From Heliopora coerulea (lineage: Eukaryota; Cnidaria; Anthozoa; Scleralcyonacea; Helioporidae): 64,000 bases of DNA. Location: NCBI GenBank assembly GCA_030142905.1, contig JASJOG010000112.1, positions 412,501 through 476,500 on the forward strand. The letters run 5' to 3'. Both the position numbers and the translations under genes were made by a program. This document shows positions 47,164-58,762 of the stretch, one piece after another. How positions within the stretch are numbered: position 1 is the stretch's first letter; the number at the start of each line of letters is the position of its first letter. The notes below the pieces were generated by a model that was given only the letters and a program-made list of their open reading frames with translations, made no database searches and was not told the origin of the DNA.

Positions 47164-48099
47164 AATTACTTCCCGACGCCACATTGCAATGGATTCCGAA
47201 GTCCAGAAAGCACCGTGATAGATTCGAGAAATTGATTAAAGTTGAATCCAAGAATTTAAAGAGGATCGGGCCAGCAGCAGTGTGTTTCGACAAAGACTTT
47301 ATAATCGGTAGAGGATCGGCTGGGACGTGTGTTTATATCGGATTATGGGAAGACGGAAGTGAAGTTGCTGTGAAAAGAGTACTTACATCTTCTTGTGAAG
47401 AGATGGCTATGAACGAATGTAAATTTGTGAACCTTGCAGAGTCGACTAATTCAAGGCATTTAGTTCGCTGTCGATATTTTAAAGAAATTGGTGACTTCTA
47501 TTACTTCGTTCTTGATCTTTTTGAGGAAACATTACAACATTACGTCGAAAAACAAAGCCAGACCAAAGAATCTTTAGAAGACAACGGTCCGATCATCATA
47601 AAGGAATTATTAACTGGACTCCAGGCTCTTCATTGTGGTGAACAAAAAATTGTGCATATGGATCTAAAACCAAGCAACATCCTGGTTGATATAGAAGGAC
47701 ATATGCACCTAACGGACTTTGGTATAAGCAGAATTGTACCAGAAGGACAGTCCACAGTTAATACTGTTACTATTGGAACGATAGGCTGGAGAGCTGTAGA
47801 AACTCTGCCCAAACAACTTAACAACCAACAAACAACCAACAGGGTTAAGCAGAGGAGAAGATCTGACATTCAAGTTATGGGGATGATCTGTTTTTATATT
47901 TTAACAAAAGGAAATCATCCTTTCGGTATCACGTCTGATGAATGTGAGCAAAATCTGAGAAATGGAAGACCAGTAGATTGGGGTGAAATTAGTAATCTCT
48001 CTGCCCGTGATTTGATATCCAAGATGCTTGAGCAAGACATTAAAAAACGCCCTCACGTGGACGGAGCATTGAAGCATCCTTATTTGCAGGAACAGTCTG
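47164..48099 (+). CDS. Protein-kinase exon, IRE1/RNase L-like, no nuclease part
   Basis: A single 936-bp exon, phase 1 at both ends (acceptor CTTACGTTTCAAG, donor TCTG|GTAAGC), encodes a nearly whole kinase domain. Motifs in order: Gly loop IIGRGSAGTCVYIG, Lys in EVAVKRVL, catalytic loop IVHMDLKPSNILV (His-Met-Asp instead of His-Arg-Asp), LTDFGISRI, GTIGWRAVETL where most kinases have an Ala-Pro-Glu, SDIQVMGMICFYILTKGNHPFG, and KRPHVDGALKHPYL. The layout (TLQHYVE after the hinge, GxxGW in the activation segment, HPFG in helix F-G) resembles IRE1 and RNase L. The KEN ribonuclease domain those carry is not in this exon and I do not see it downstream. A short basic lead (SRKHRDRFEKLIKVESKNLK) precedes the domain. 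Likely fused to a death domain. Confidence 0.85.
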
Positions 48100-49640
48100 G
48101 TAAGCAATTGCATTAAACCTTGACAAATATATGTATCTTTTCGTGCATATTATGTATCATGGCATAATATTGTCATGATCTGTGTTATGGTAACTTGTTA
48201 TTCAATTTTTTGTGGCATTTAACTTGTAAGATGAAAATTATATTTTCTCTAGAAAATTAGCATGATCTTCCTCAAACATACAATTACCGCTGATCGGAGA
48301 AACTTTTATGTTAGAAGCCCTAATGCTGAAAAGAAAACCCTAAAACTACTTTTCCCAAAACAGAGAGATGAGTGTTGCTTAAGTAGACGATTACTTTTTA
48401 AATTCATAAGTCGCTTTTCCTATTATTTTCGTTTTCTTTTTTTTACACGAATGTTTCCTTGAGTGTCAGTGCAGTGTTCAAATTCAACTGCTTAAAAAAT
48501 ATTAACATAAAAGGGCCGACGTAACCTCATATGAACTCGAGCGGTCATTGCCAATTACAAACGTAAAATGTGTTTATGGCGGCGAAACCACCAACGTCAA
48601 TTGGATGGACTGTGAGCACGTTGACCCTGAAAATTTTGAATTTTTTTGTGCGCCAAAAATGAATTTTCGGGAATTTCAGGGAGAAAATGTTTAAAGCTTA
48701 TCGGTAAAGCAAAAGTGATAGTTGGACTTTAATTTGAAGGTGAGACTCAACCTGTGGATGGTGCTTGTAACCCTTTATTTGGTGATCATGCACATTTATG
48801 AAGCGAATGTATATAACGGGTAAAAATCTTTCATGTAGTCTCTTTGGTGATGCTTTCAGATGCGCATAACATAAATAATTTGTAATGAAAAGTAATTGAC
48901 CAATTGGACTCTTACAGATAATGGTGACGGAGTGTGTGGGAAAGGGAACTAAGACGGACTAAGACGAGAGACATCAAAAATGCGATAGAGAATTATTTTT
49001 CTTCTATCTTTACTCCCTACTGGTTACTCGACTCCCTGATAAACAGAAAATTGGAGATGTCGGCGACCGAAAGGGGAGATACCACATCCGTCTAGGCCAC
49101 CCCTTCTCCGCCGCCTTTCAATAATTGAGAAAATCCTGTCCGCAAACATGTAAAGATCAGCCCACACACTTGTGAGGTGATACAGTGGTGTAGAAGAAAA
49201 GGTGCTTCAGTTTTCTAGCCCTTCTTTTTAAAATTACAGCTTGGTTAGACCCCGTTGTTAAAAAAATATTTTATAAGAAGAAAAATCTCCCAAATCATGT
49301 AGTGACAAAGTCGTAGGATAGATACTACTTCAAATTTCATATAATGCTTTCTCCTTGCAAAGACTCAGAGCAGTGTGGAAACACTGACCACACACTTCTT
49401 CAGAGAAATGATTTTTGAACATTTGATATTTAAAATTACAAGATGAGGGATAAAACTGTCACGAGCGAATGGTGGAGGGAAAGTCGCATGAAAAACCTAA
49501 GCAACACCTGCCGCGAAAAAGTAACTTAGGACCTTTGGTATGAATCGAACCCAGAACTGTGGGGATGTAGTGGTCTGCTTTTCCGAGTAATTGGTATGTA
49601 GATATGAAATAATGTGTTTCTATTTTCACATTCCGGTGTT
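48100..49640. other. Probable intron; no gene seen
   Basis: Between the kinase donor and the next recognisable exon. No KEN-type ribonuclease sequence could be found in any frame by eye. Confidence 0.5.
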
Positions 49641-49645
49641 GGAGA

Positions 49646-50581
49646 CAGTGGCGTGGCTAAGGGGGTGCCTGGGATGTCTGTGGCCCTTTAAATTTCGTTG
49701 GGCTGATAAAATTATTATCTAAAATATTTCATGGAAGATCTTAGATTGCATCGAATCAATATCTGGGACCTGAAATTTAAAATTTAGCTTGTAGCTTTAT
49801 ACTTCCAAGGTGTAAATATGCAAGTATCAGTATCACCTGATGTATAATTTACTTGGCAAGGATTGAAAATTAAAACTAGGTGAGCTTATTGTGAACCCGA
49901 AGCAGGCACGTATATCGATGTCCCCAAGTATTTGGCAATTTTGTCGATATTAGTGAACGTTACCCATTTCAAGCCATGCGGGTATTTCCTTGATTTTGTA
50001 CTCTTCTATCCTATTAACGTTTGAGAAAAATTAAGATGAAAGAATATTGCAAGAGTCACTTCATCGGGTAAACATGAAACCAAAGTGAAAGGCCTAAAGG
50101 CTTTGAAGTCATTGATTATTTTGCTCGTCAAAGACAGACTACCTGGGGGCACAGAAATATCCCTTTCCAGGTGCGATCAATTTTTTGTTATATATTTTAC
50201 TCTGGCTATAGCCAGACGAATTTGATCGTCAGGGAGACATCCAGGTACGACGGCAGAATTCCTAGTCCGAGGGGTAAACGAGTGGCAATAACATTTCTGA
50301 ATGGGATAACCCCCAGGTAAATAATTATGCTAAATTTATTATGAAATATATAAACTATTTATATGACGGAATATTCAGTTTCTACGCCGCGTATAAAATA
50401 TCATAGCACTGTGATAATATCCCTCATTTTATTATTCAAAATGAGTTTACAATGCGTAAATAGTGACTAAGATATACAAATCTTACAATTTGTAAAAAAG
50501 TTGGGGTTTCGGCAAAATGAAAGGGCAAAATTTTTCTCTTGGAAGCAAATTCCCTCTCTAGCGCCCCTTGCGCCGTCACTG
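49646..50581. mobile_element. Probable non-autonomous hAT element
   Basis: Left end CAGTGGCGTGGCTAAGGGGG and right end CCCCTTGCGCCGTCACTG form imperfect hAT-type inverted repeats. No ORF of note, and the flanking 8-mers do not match, so limits are tentative. Confidence 0.45.
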
Positions 50582-50882
50582 GATATATCCTGCTGTAAAA
50601 GAGTTATAATTATCTTAATTTAAAACTGTCTCAATTCATAACCATCTCAGTTCTTAACCATCTTAATTAGTTCTTTCCCGACAAGATCAGTCTTCTATCA
50701 TTTCACTTTAGTTAACGCCAGATTATTTTACTTGTGAAAGGGTACAGTTTATTTTTCCCGAAGTCGGCACATTACGGAGCTTAGAAACTATTTATTTGTG
50801 GCATCGATTTACAAACGGCACGTCTTGGGCTCTGGGCGCATCTTGCCATGTCATACTTTCGAATTCTTTCTTTTTTCATTAC

Positions 50883-51012
50883 TTTAGGCTTTGTGAGGGG
50901 ATAGGATAAGGGGTTAGGTTTAGAGTTAGGGTTTGAGTTGGAGGTCAGGATTAGGGACTGGATTAGGGTTAAAATAAGTATCACAATTGCGATAAAGATT
51001 ACGGTTAGGAGT
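50883..51012 (+). repeat. Degenerate TTAGGG-like interstitial tract
   Basis: Repeated GGTTAGG, GAGTTAGGGTT, GGATTAGGG, GGATTAGGGTT and GGTTAGGAG units. Resembles decayed metazoan telomere repeats. The minus ORF over it is low complexity. Confidence 0.6.
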
Positions 51013-51717
51013 GGAGTAGAGATTTGCTCAAACTTAAAAAGAGCCTGTCCTTAACCCTTTCACCGTGCGGCCTTTTCCGTTGACAAAAAATCGTCTGGCC
51101 GATGGCTAGGGTAAAATTGCCGAAGTAATATTCCGTGGGGAAGGAGTTAAGCGTTCTAGGAATCATGATCCGCGGCTGGTCAAATTACCACACGCCACTA
51201 GTTGTGGAAAAAGCTCCGCAAACTTACCAGTCTGTAGTTTCACCATAAACCTATGGGAAACAGTAAAACGGTTGTAGAGACTCTTTTTATGAGCCAAACT
51301 GTCAGATTCTTACGCAAGGCTTCTTCTTGAAACGTTCGTCTGTCTTCATCTTGTTTCAGTTTCACATGCTGTATTCTTTTCCCAATTTATATTTGAACTA
51401 TGCATAGTTTGGATGTTAATAAATGTTAATTTGTTCACGACCTCGAACGAACTTTCTTATTCCCGGCTTACGACAATTATATTGGTGAATAACTTAGGCA
51501 AGTCTTTTGGTTAGTTTTCCCAACAACAAATCATGAGACAAACAAGCAGCCATAGCTGAGTGGCGTCAAAGAACAATTTTCGGTTAAGTCTTTCTGGATT
51601 GAGCTTTCGACATTTCGATTTCCTTTCCACACATAGACCCGATTAAAGAATACCAACATATGATGGCTTCCCTCAAGGTTGCACATATGTTGAACTTGCA
51701 CCAGGGCTCAATATCTG

Positions 51718-51870
51718 AGTCTAGGTAGCTCAATGGTTAGAGAGTCTCACCTGTCATCAGAAGGGTGCGTGTTCAATCCCGGTCTGGGACTCAGAAATCG
51801 TTTTTCTGAGGATAAAGCTGGACGAACGTTTATCTATCATCCAAGATATCTCTAAGCTCTCACATTTCCA
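51718..51870 (+). mobile_element. tRNA-derived SINE
   Basis: A tRNA-like head has an A box (GTAGCTCAATGGTTAGAG, about 51,725) and a B box (GTGTTCAATCC, 51,769-51,779) at normal spacing, with CACCTGTCATCAGAAGG in the anticodon-arm position. The tail from 51,790 is shared with 14,822-14,900. Not a functional tRNA gene: arms are mispaired. Confidence 0.65.
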
Positions 51871-52733
51871 AATCCCGTGACATCAAGTGGCAGACGGAAT
51901 GATGAATCCTCCGTGCACCGGAAACTCTTCGGCAAAGGAAAACATGACTAAAGCACGAACTCCATGCGTCAAGCCTTATCTGCGAACAGCTACACCCAGG
52001 TTCAAACTGGTGCGAGGGGATGGTTATCAGTCAATTAACATTCGACATTTATTAATTATTTAGTATAAATCATCAGGTGTTAGCCAGAGTAAAATAACAG
52101 AAGGTAGATCCTGCCGAGAAAGAGTTGATTAATTGACGATAAATGTTGTGAATGATGAACTCAATGTCTACGTCGTATATGATTGTTGAGATTTGCTTCT
52201 CAACATTTAAGGGGCAAGCCTCATGAATACTTAAGGTTTATATTTGTTCTTTACGTTGTGTTCAAGGCTTAGGGAAAGCTTCTGAATGGTTAAGATTTCA
52301 ACTCTCTTTATTTTGGCAGCTAACCGCCTTCCCGGCTTTTCGAGCAAGTTTAATGATCTCTGCCGGCGCTGATCATGCGTTTAATACGACGTATAGGCAA
52401 AAACTAAATCGAAGTAACCTGCCAAAAGCCGAGAAAACGAGGACTGCGAAAACTAGTACTGCTTTCCCCAACTTCCACTTTTGGTAGAGTGCTACCTTAT
52501 AACTTTCTCTGCTTTGTTTAGAGTCTTAACTGTCCATGCATTCAACGTGGAAATGTACACTTTCCTCGTGTAAATTACCATTTTACACCAGTTTCGTGTA
52601 ATTTTGCACTTATTACGTGTTTGCTGGACACCGCGAAATTTAAAGTGCAAAACTCTATTTTTGACATTGTTTTGATATGACGTTCTGTGAAGCACTGGCA
52701 GTTAATGAATTATCTTACTTTTGACTTCATCAG

Positions 52734-53029
52734 GACCGCAAAAAAGACAACAACCGCCATGTCGATTAGAAGTCTATGAATTAGCAAAAGTATCTCAAAG
52801 AATTTCCCACAAATGGAGGGAATTAGCCTACCGGACGAAGCGATTCGAAACTTATGACATTGATAATATCCGTTGTTCCCGACCTGGTGAGGATGAAACA
52901 TCGAAGGCGCTGACCATGCTTCTTCGATATGACGAAAGGGGAGGAACTAGGAAAGAGCTGGCTGATGCTCTCAAGGGGGTTGGCCAGGACAGCCTATCAA
53001 AGGAAGTGCTGAGCGGAGAACACGACTAA
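52734..53029 (+). CDS. Death-domain terminal exon (copy 3)
   Basis: Acceptor TTTTGACTTCATCAG, phase 1 (G|GA), then PQKRQQPPCRLEVYELAKVS, RISHKWRELAYRTKRFETYD with the early Trp, IDNIRCSRPGEDETSKALTM, LLRYDERGGTRKELADALK and GVGQDSLSKEVLSGEHD, then TAA. Same subtype as the copies at 11, 45 and 62 kb. No donor before the stop, so it is a last exon. The preceding recognisable donor on this strand is that of the kinase exon (48,099), which leaves phase 1 with G; a kinase-death-domain protein is therefore the simplest model. Fully open and not visibly decayed. Confidence 0.8.
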
Positions 53030-54400
53030 ATCTGTGAAACTACGAACCTTAAGATTAACTAGTATCTGTAAAATTAGTGTTTCAAAAAAATTGTTGGATG
53101 TGATTCGCCATATAAACAAATCCTTGAAGAAGTAAGCAAAGCCGTGACTATGAATGCAGCAACGGTCGAATTTAATTATTATTGAAAACACCTAATATGT
53201 TAACGAAAAAAAACACTAATAGACACTAGCTTCATGATTTGTCACGCTCATTATATGAGAAACGTTGCTTATTTTATTGTACCATATAACATTGGGCTTT
53301 TATTTGTATGGTTATTTTTGTTGAAAAATTGATATCGTCATTTTCTTTAATAACTAGAATTTTTGACGATTATTTTAAGATGCTGCAGGAGTAACAAGGC
53401 TTTATAGGCCGTTGTGGGTTAGTACACGAGAGTATTTTTAATAAAAGATTATTAATTTGAAAGTCATTTTTATCATATTTTTTTTTTACCTTGGGGTCAT
53501 AAGTGGTTTTGTCGGTAGAGTTCCTCTTGCATTGTCAATTCCTGTCTGTCGATTGTAGTCTACCCTCAAACTGACTTAGAATTTTAAAGCTGGTTCCTCA
53601 TATCGCGAGCCGGTTGCGTTGACGACTTTTGTCTTCTAAACCTAATTTTAAGTCAATCGTAAACATTTGGACACAATGACAATTTTTACATATTAAAATT
53701 AGAATTAATAGACAATACCTTATACACTAACTGCTGCAACTCTTATTCAGTGGCACTACAAACTGGCGCTTAGTCTATAGCTCTATGTCTATAGCTTTAT
53801 TTCCATAGCTCTAAACTGGCAATTGTTTAAACAACGCTGAGTTCTAACGTAGACTGAGCATTGTAATTGATAACGACGTCAAATCCCAGCAACAGAATGA
53901 TTCTGGCGGGATCGTTCGTGACCAAGCATATGAAGTCTTCCAGACGACGTCGCTGATTTGGAATCCGTGGACGGTCGGTAGGATCTTTAAAAGTCAGTAG
54001 CATCATTACTCTAGATTCCATAGCTCAAAAGGAGATAATTGCGCCCGCGAATTTATTATCCGTTTTTGATGCTGTATTTGCTGGTTGACAGCTGTGGTCT
54101 AATGGGTAGCTCAATGTCATACGGTGGGGAACAGTGTGAATCGAGCGGTGTGATAGGACAGTTTATTCTCGTTTACGTTGTAATTGTTTCTTAAGCTTCT
54201 TTAAAGAGGAGAATTTAGGTTTCTGATTATTTATATGATTAATTTAGTTTTCTAAATTGGAAGTTTAGTTTTCTAACGTCGTATGATCTATTACAAGCTA
54301 TGCCAACCAACCATCCAGCTGACGGAGGATCGAAAGCGGTAAGTTCTTTGAGCTTTATGAACACTTAGCGAAAAAACCTCAACAGGTCGAATATTGGATC
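53030..54400. other. No gene seen
   Basis: 3' flank of the death-domain exon and AT-rich sequence; the minus ORF at 53827-54021 matches nothing I recognise. Confidence 0.45.
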
Positions 54401-54404
54401 AGAT

Positions 54405-55022
54405 TACCCTGAAAACGTAAGTTTCACAGTTTCCACTGCTGGCATATCGCTGCCATCTCGGAAACCTCAAATTTCCACCAACATTGAGGAATGGACGACG
54501 GCCTTCAACACCTATATGTTTATCGTTGTCCAGAAATTCCCTAGTTGGGCTGCAGAACTACTTCAATAGATGAAAACTATTAGGCATGCCACCAAAACGC
54601 GTGGCGGGGTGAGGTGGTGCATTTATAACCACAAATTCCACCATAAAGCTGCCAATTACCGTACAATGTCCTAGGTCACCATAGTTACCCAACTGTGGCT
54701 TCGTATATTTACCACCAGGGTCGGCCCTACCCCGTGAAGACTATTCATTTTTTCACATGAGGGACGGAACCTGCCACGGCTACAACCGTGGACGGGCATG
54801 TCCTAACACCGCCCAATTGCCCCTACGCACATCGGTGCCACAAACATGGATGCGGGGGAAATTATTCTGAATACCAATCTCCAAACAACGGAGACGTCTG
54901 CAAAGAAGCCTGTGACAACTATTGTAGTTTTCTTTGTAGGAGTAGTTTTTCCTTGTAGTAGTCGTTATGTAGTTACTCCGATTCACGTTGATATTTTAGA
55001 AAACGCCCTTGATGAATGCCAT
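54405..55022 (+). pseudogene. DIRS-like retrotransposon, gag and start of pol
   Basis: The plus strand reads ISTNIEEWTTAFNTYMFIVV and QKFPSWAAELLQ, a block seen in the first ORF of DIRS-like elements. After frame changes it gives CHGYNRGRACP...CPYAHRCHKHGCG, a Cys/His knuckle of the C-x-x-x-N-x-G-x-C...C-x-x-x-H type. VVTPIHVDILENALDECHNP follows, in the position just before the reverse transcriptase. It stops at the target site of the inserted LINE (AACCCATT, 55,023-55,030) and the DIRS sequence resumes at 60,774. Several frame breaks. Confidence 0.6.
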
Positions 55023-55030
55023 AACCCATT

Positions 55031-56548
55031 TTTTTATTTATCTATTTATTTATTTATTTATTTACTTACTCAATTATTTAATCTTATTTACATATACGGT
55101 AGTCCTTCAAACTGTATAATAGTCTGTTTTCCAAGGAGCCGTATAGAAATATACATAATTATTCACTTATTAATTCAAAATTATTATACATCTAAAATAA
55201 CAATTATTACATTTACTTGTTGGACATTATGAAAATTACTTTGGAAATATTTAAAGACCTTATGCTTAAGCACTAGTCCATCTGTGTTTGAGTAGAACCC
55301 TAAAATGCCCTAGGGGAATGTTGGTGGCCTTAAAAGATCTTGGTAGGTCATTCCAAGTTTTAGCCCCGGAATAACTAATACTTTTTTTGATAAAATTTGT
55401 TTTGGGCTTATCTAAAGCATAATCAAAGTTATTATTCCGTAAGCGGTATGTTTGATTATTTGCCACTTTGAAAAGGTTAGAAATATATTCCAGATATTCT
55501 CTTTTCTTTATTTTGTACGTAAATACAGCTTTGTTGTCTTCCCTTCTCTCCACCAATAGTTGCCAATTTAATTCTCTTATAATCGCAATAGATCTAAATT
55601 CATATGATTTACCAGTAATGACTCGTGCAGCCCTGTTTTGCATTTTTTGTAGTTTTTCAATTACATAATTGTCTCAGGTATCCCAAACAAGGCTACAATA
55701 GTCAAAATATGGCACAACAATTGCATTATAGAATGAGATCAGTGTCTCTTGTGGTACGAAAGCTTTCATACGCCTGATCATCCCTATACCCTTAGACACC
55801 TTAGTAACTATATTATTTAAATGGCATTTCCATTTAAGTTCGTCATCGACTATGACTCCCAGTGTTTTGGTTTCTTTCACCCTATTTATCCTACTTCCTC
55901 CGAGCTTAAGCTCAGGGTCATTATTAATATTGTTCAGTCTTTGTCTAGATCCAACGATTATGTATTCAGTTTTTTTCTTTATTTACAGTTAGTTTATTAG
56001 TCAGCAACCACTGGTGTATATGTTCCAAGTCTTCATTTAAATTTGTTTCAATATCAGCAATAGAGGGACCGCTTGTTGTTAAATTAGTGTCGTCAGCGAA
56101 CATACGAGTGTTGATTTACGTAAGCAGTTAGGCAAATCATTAATATGATAGGAAATAATAGTAGCCTCAAATTGGAGCCTTGTGCGACATCACATCGAAT
56201 GATTTTTTGTTTAGAAATAGTATGGTCAACCTTACACATTTGAATTCTATTAAATATGATTGAAACAAGTTTAACGTGGTTCCTCGTATGCCAAAAAGTG
56301 CTAGTTTTCTAAGCAAGATTTTGTGGTTCACACAGTCAAAAGCTTTCTTTAAATCTAGGAATATAATTCCACTCAAACGCCCTTTATCCATATTTATATA
56401 CCATTTGTTAGTAATGTGTAAGAGTGATGTCTGAGTGGAACTCATTTTCCTGAATCCTGCTTGGTATTCAGATAGAACTTTATTAGATTCTAGATATATT
56501 GTCTATTGATTCGAGATTAATTTCTCGAAAGCCTTCGCTATTGTGGAG
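55031..56548 (-). mobile_element. L2/CR1-like LINE, 3' half, inserted in the DIRS element
   Basis: Minus strand: RT finger/palm [19 protein letters not shown] (56.35 kb), then KETKTLGVIVDDELKWKCHL, NAIVVPYFDYCSLVWDT, NRAARVITGKSYEFRS...LNWQLLVERR and SGAKTWNDLPRSFK, ending in a 3' tail of (ATTT)n (complement AAAT) repeats at 55,030-55,070. Frame breaks around 56.1-56.2 and 55.9 kb. Its 5' half lies at 60,219-60,765, beyond the Penelope pair. Confidence 0.85.
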
Positions 56549-56639
56549 AGAACTGATATTCTTGTTAGGAATATCAAAGCCTAGCATATAATTTTGAATA
56601 AACTCATAATAATATAGACATGAGTTATTGAAAAGTATT

Positions 56640-56700
56640 TTTAATTTAACTAACGTTTCGTTGCGAGTCCTGCAACATCTTCAGAGTAAGTGATAAATTT
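56640..56700 (-). ncRNA. Hammerhead-like core, Penelope minus copy
   Basis: Minus strand CTGAAGA (56,684-56,678), hairpin GTTGC / AGGACTC / GCAAC, GAAAC (56,659-56,655), then GTTA-GTT. Lies just beyond the 3' end of the endonuclease ORF. Confidence 0.5.
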
Positions 56701-56888
56701 ACAAGGTGTTCTCGACTATATAATATTCTATTTACAATGACAGGAAATAATTAACAGAAAGACTGGTGGTGGTGAAAACCGGTGAATAATTAAGTGTGCG
56801 ATAAAGTGTATGCGTGAGTGAATCCAGGTGTGTATGTGTCAGAAAAAACATATAACAGGGAAAAAGAAAAAAAAAAAAAAATTAACAG

Positions 56889-58740
56889 TTAGAACAAGGT
56901 TAAAGGAAGGGAACTAATCTTGGCGTTGAGCGAAGGATTTATCTTATTAATAAGTAGACTCTCTCTGAGAAGGAGTTCAAAATTAGAAGAACAGGAGCTT
57001 AGAATAGAAAAATCAGTCAAAGAAACAGGGTGGCCAGTCTGTTTGTGGTGTGTTAAAACAGCAGATAAAGTGGTGACGGAGATAGGCTTTCCCGTGTAAG
57101 CAGAAACTCCCATGTGTTCAGAAACACGCGCGTGTAAATGACGAATAGTTTCACCTATATACAATGACTCACAGCATTGACACTGGAATTTGTAAACTAC
57201 GCGAGATCTTAGTGCAAGAGGAATTTGATCTTTAAAACGGAAAAAACTTGAAAGACGTCGAATAGGTTTAAATATGACTCGAAGCTGAATTTGAGGGAAA
57301 GCAGAAACAAAAAGTTTAGCGACTTGTTAGCGAATATGAAGAGAATGTTGACCGGTAAATGGTAGAGTAAAGAAAATAATGCGTTTAGGTACCGAAGTCG
57401 TTGTAGAAGCTGGGCAGAAAATTTTATCGAAAAAATTGCGAAAACAATTATCTAAGAATTTGATAGGATAACCATTCCGAATCATAATATTTTTAAATTT
57501 CTCTAGCTCTTCATGAAAGATGGTATAAGAAGAACAGAGATTAAAATAACGAAAAAGCAAAGTTAAAATTAAGCCTTTCTTATATATGAGTGGAATAAAA
57601 CTCTCAAAATTTGTAAACAATCCAGTAAAAGTCGATTTACGATAAACGGAAGAAGAAAATTTATCATCGGAGCGTTTGATTTGAATGTCGAGGAAGGAAA
57701 GAAAGTTATCTTTTTCGATTTCATGTGGAAATTGGATATTCGGATGTTTACAATTCAGGTAATGCAAAAAAGGTAAAATATGATCGCGGAATCGAAATAA
57801 AATAAAAGAGTCGTCAACATAGCGTCGATAATAAAGCGGTTTAAATTGAGGGGGACAATCATTTAGCCAATTAGTTTTATGAAAGGAAAGAAAAATGTTG
57901 GCGAAAAGGGGACCTAGAGGGGAACCCATAGCAACACCATCACGTTGTTCGTAAAATTTTCCGTTAAATATAAAGTGACAATTTTTGACAGTTAAATTTA
58001 GTAGCTCTTTAAATTGTTCGCGAGTAAAATTTTGGAAATGAATATTGTTATGGAAAAGCTGGTTAAGGATAATTTCAATGGTTTCATCCAACGGTATGTT
58101 CGTAAAAAGTGAACTAATATCAAAACTAGCCATGGTGACATTATTATTATCAAAGCTCAGTTGAAATAAATCTTGTAGAAATGAAAATGAATCAGTGATA
58201 GTGTATGGACTAAAAGAAATAGGGCGAAGAAGAGGAACAAGAAATTTAGCGAGATTATACGAGTGGGTGCCAATAGAAGAAAGTATAGGTCTAAGTGGAA
58301 TAAAACTTATGTACCTTAGGTAATCCATATAGCACGCCGGGTCGAGAACCAGTCGGTGGTAATGATTTAAAAAGTTCCTCGTTGATGACGTTGGAGTTCT
58401 TCAATTCACGTAGAAAGGTTCTGACTTTATTTTCTCGTTTCAAGGTGGTCTTGATGGGGTCGTCATGGATCGGAGCAAATTTTGCGGAGTCGTTGAGTAT
58501 AGTGGCCATTTTGTTCCAGTAGTCAGTTCGATCGATGACGACGACGCCCTTGCCTCTGTCGGGTTTAACGATGAAGATAGAGTCGTCGTTTCGAAGACAT
58601 TTTAGCATCTTAAATTCTTCGTCTGAGAAAATGAACGGAGGTGGGGTATAGTTACGGAAGCCAGAAAGCGCTATATCTTTTAATTTAGTTTTAACGAAAT
58701 CCTGGTCACACCCAGATTCGGGATAGATAGTCTCATGTTG
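56889..58740 (-). pseudogene. Penelope-like RT + GIY-YIG, minus copy, nearly whole
   Basis: N to C: FVKTKLKDIALSGFRNYTPP, KPDRGKGVVVIDRTDYWNK, GVLYGLPKVHK, then after a frame change near 58,310 FIPLRPILSSIGTHSYNLAK, FDISSLFTNIPLDETI, GVAMGSPLGPLFANIFL, the catalytic YRRYVDDSFILF, thumb SVYRKSTFTGLFTNF, and a TAA at 57,329-57,327. The frame then continues into FKDQIPLALRSRVVYKFQCQ and the GIY-YIG-like LYIGETIRHLHARVSEHMG, ending NAKISSLPLTLF. One frameshift and one stop separate it from a full-length ORF; catalytic residues are present. Confidence 0.9.
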
Positions 58741-58762
58741 TATTTGTCGGTGGAGAAGTTCA

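Noticed and set aside
50781..50984. 67-codon minus-strand ORF
   Set aside because: Translation of the degenerate TTAGGG tract (NSNPNSKPNP-type low complexity).
48100..52733. Possible KEN ribonuclease exon completing an IRE1-like gene
   Set aside because: Looked for the RELP/LPDDFVxYFxxRFPxLL-type block after the kinase exon; none seen by eye in any frame.
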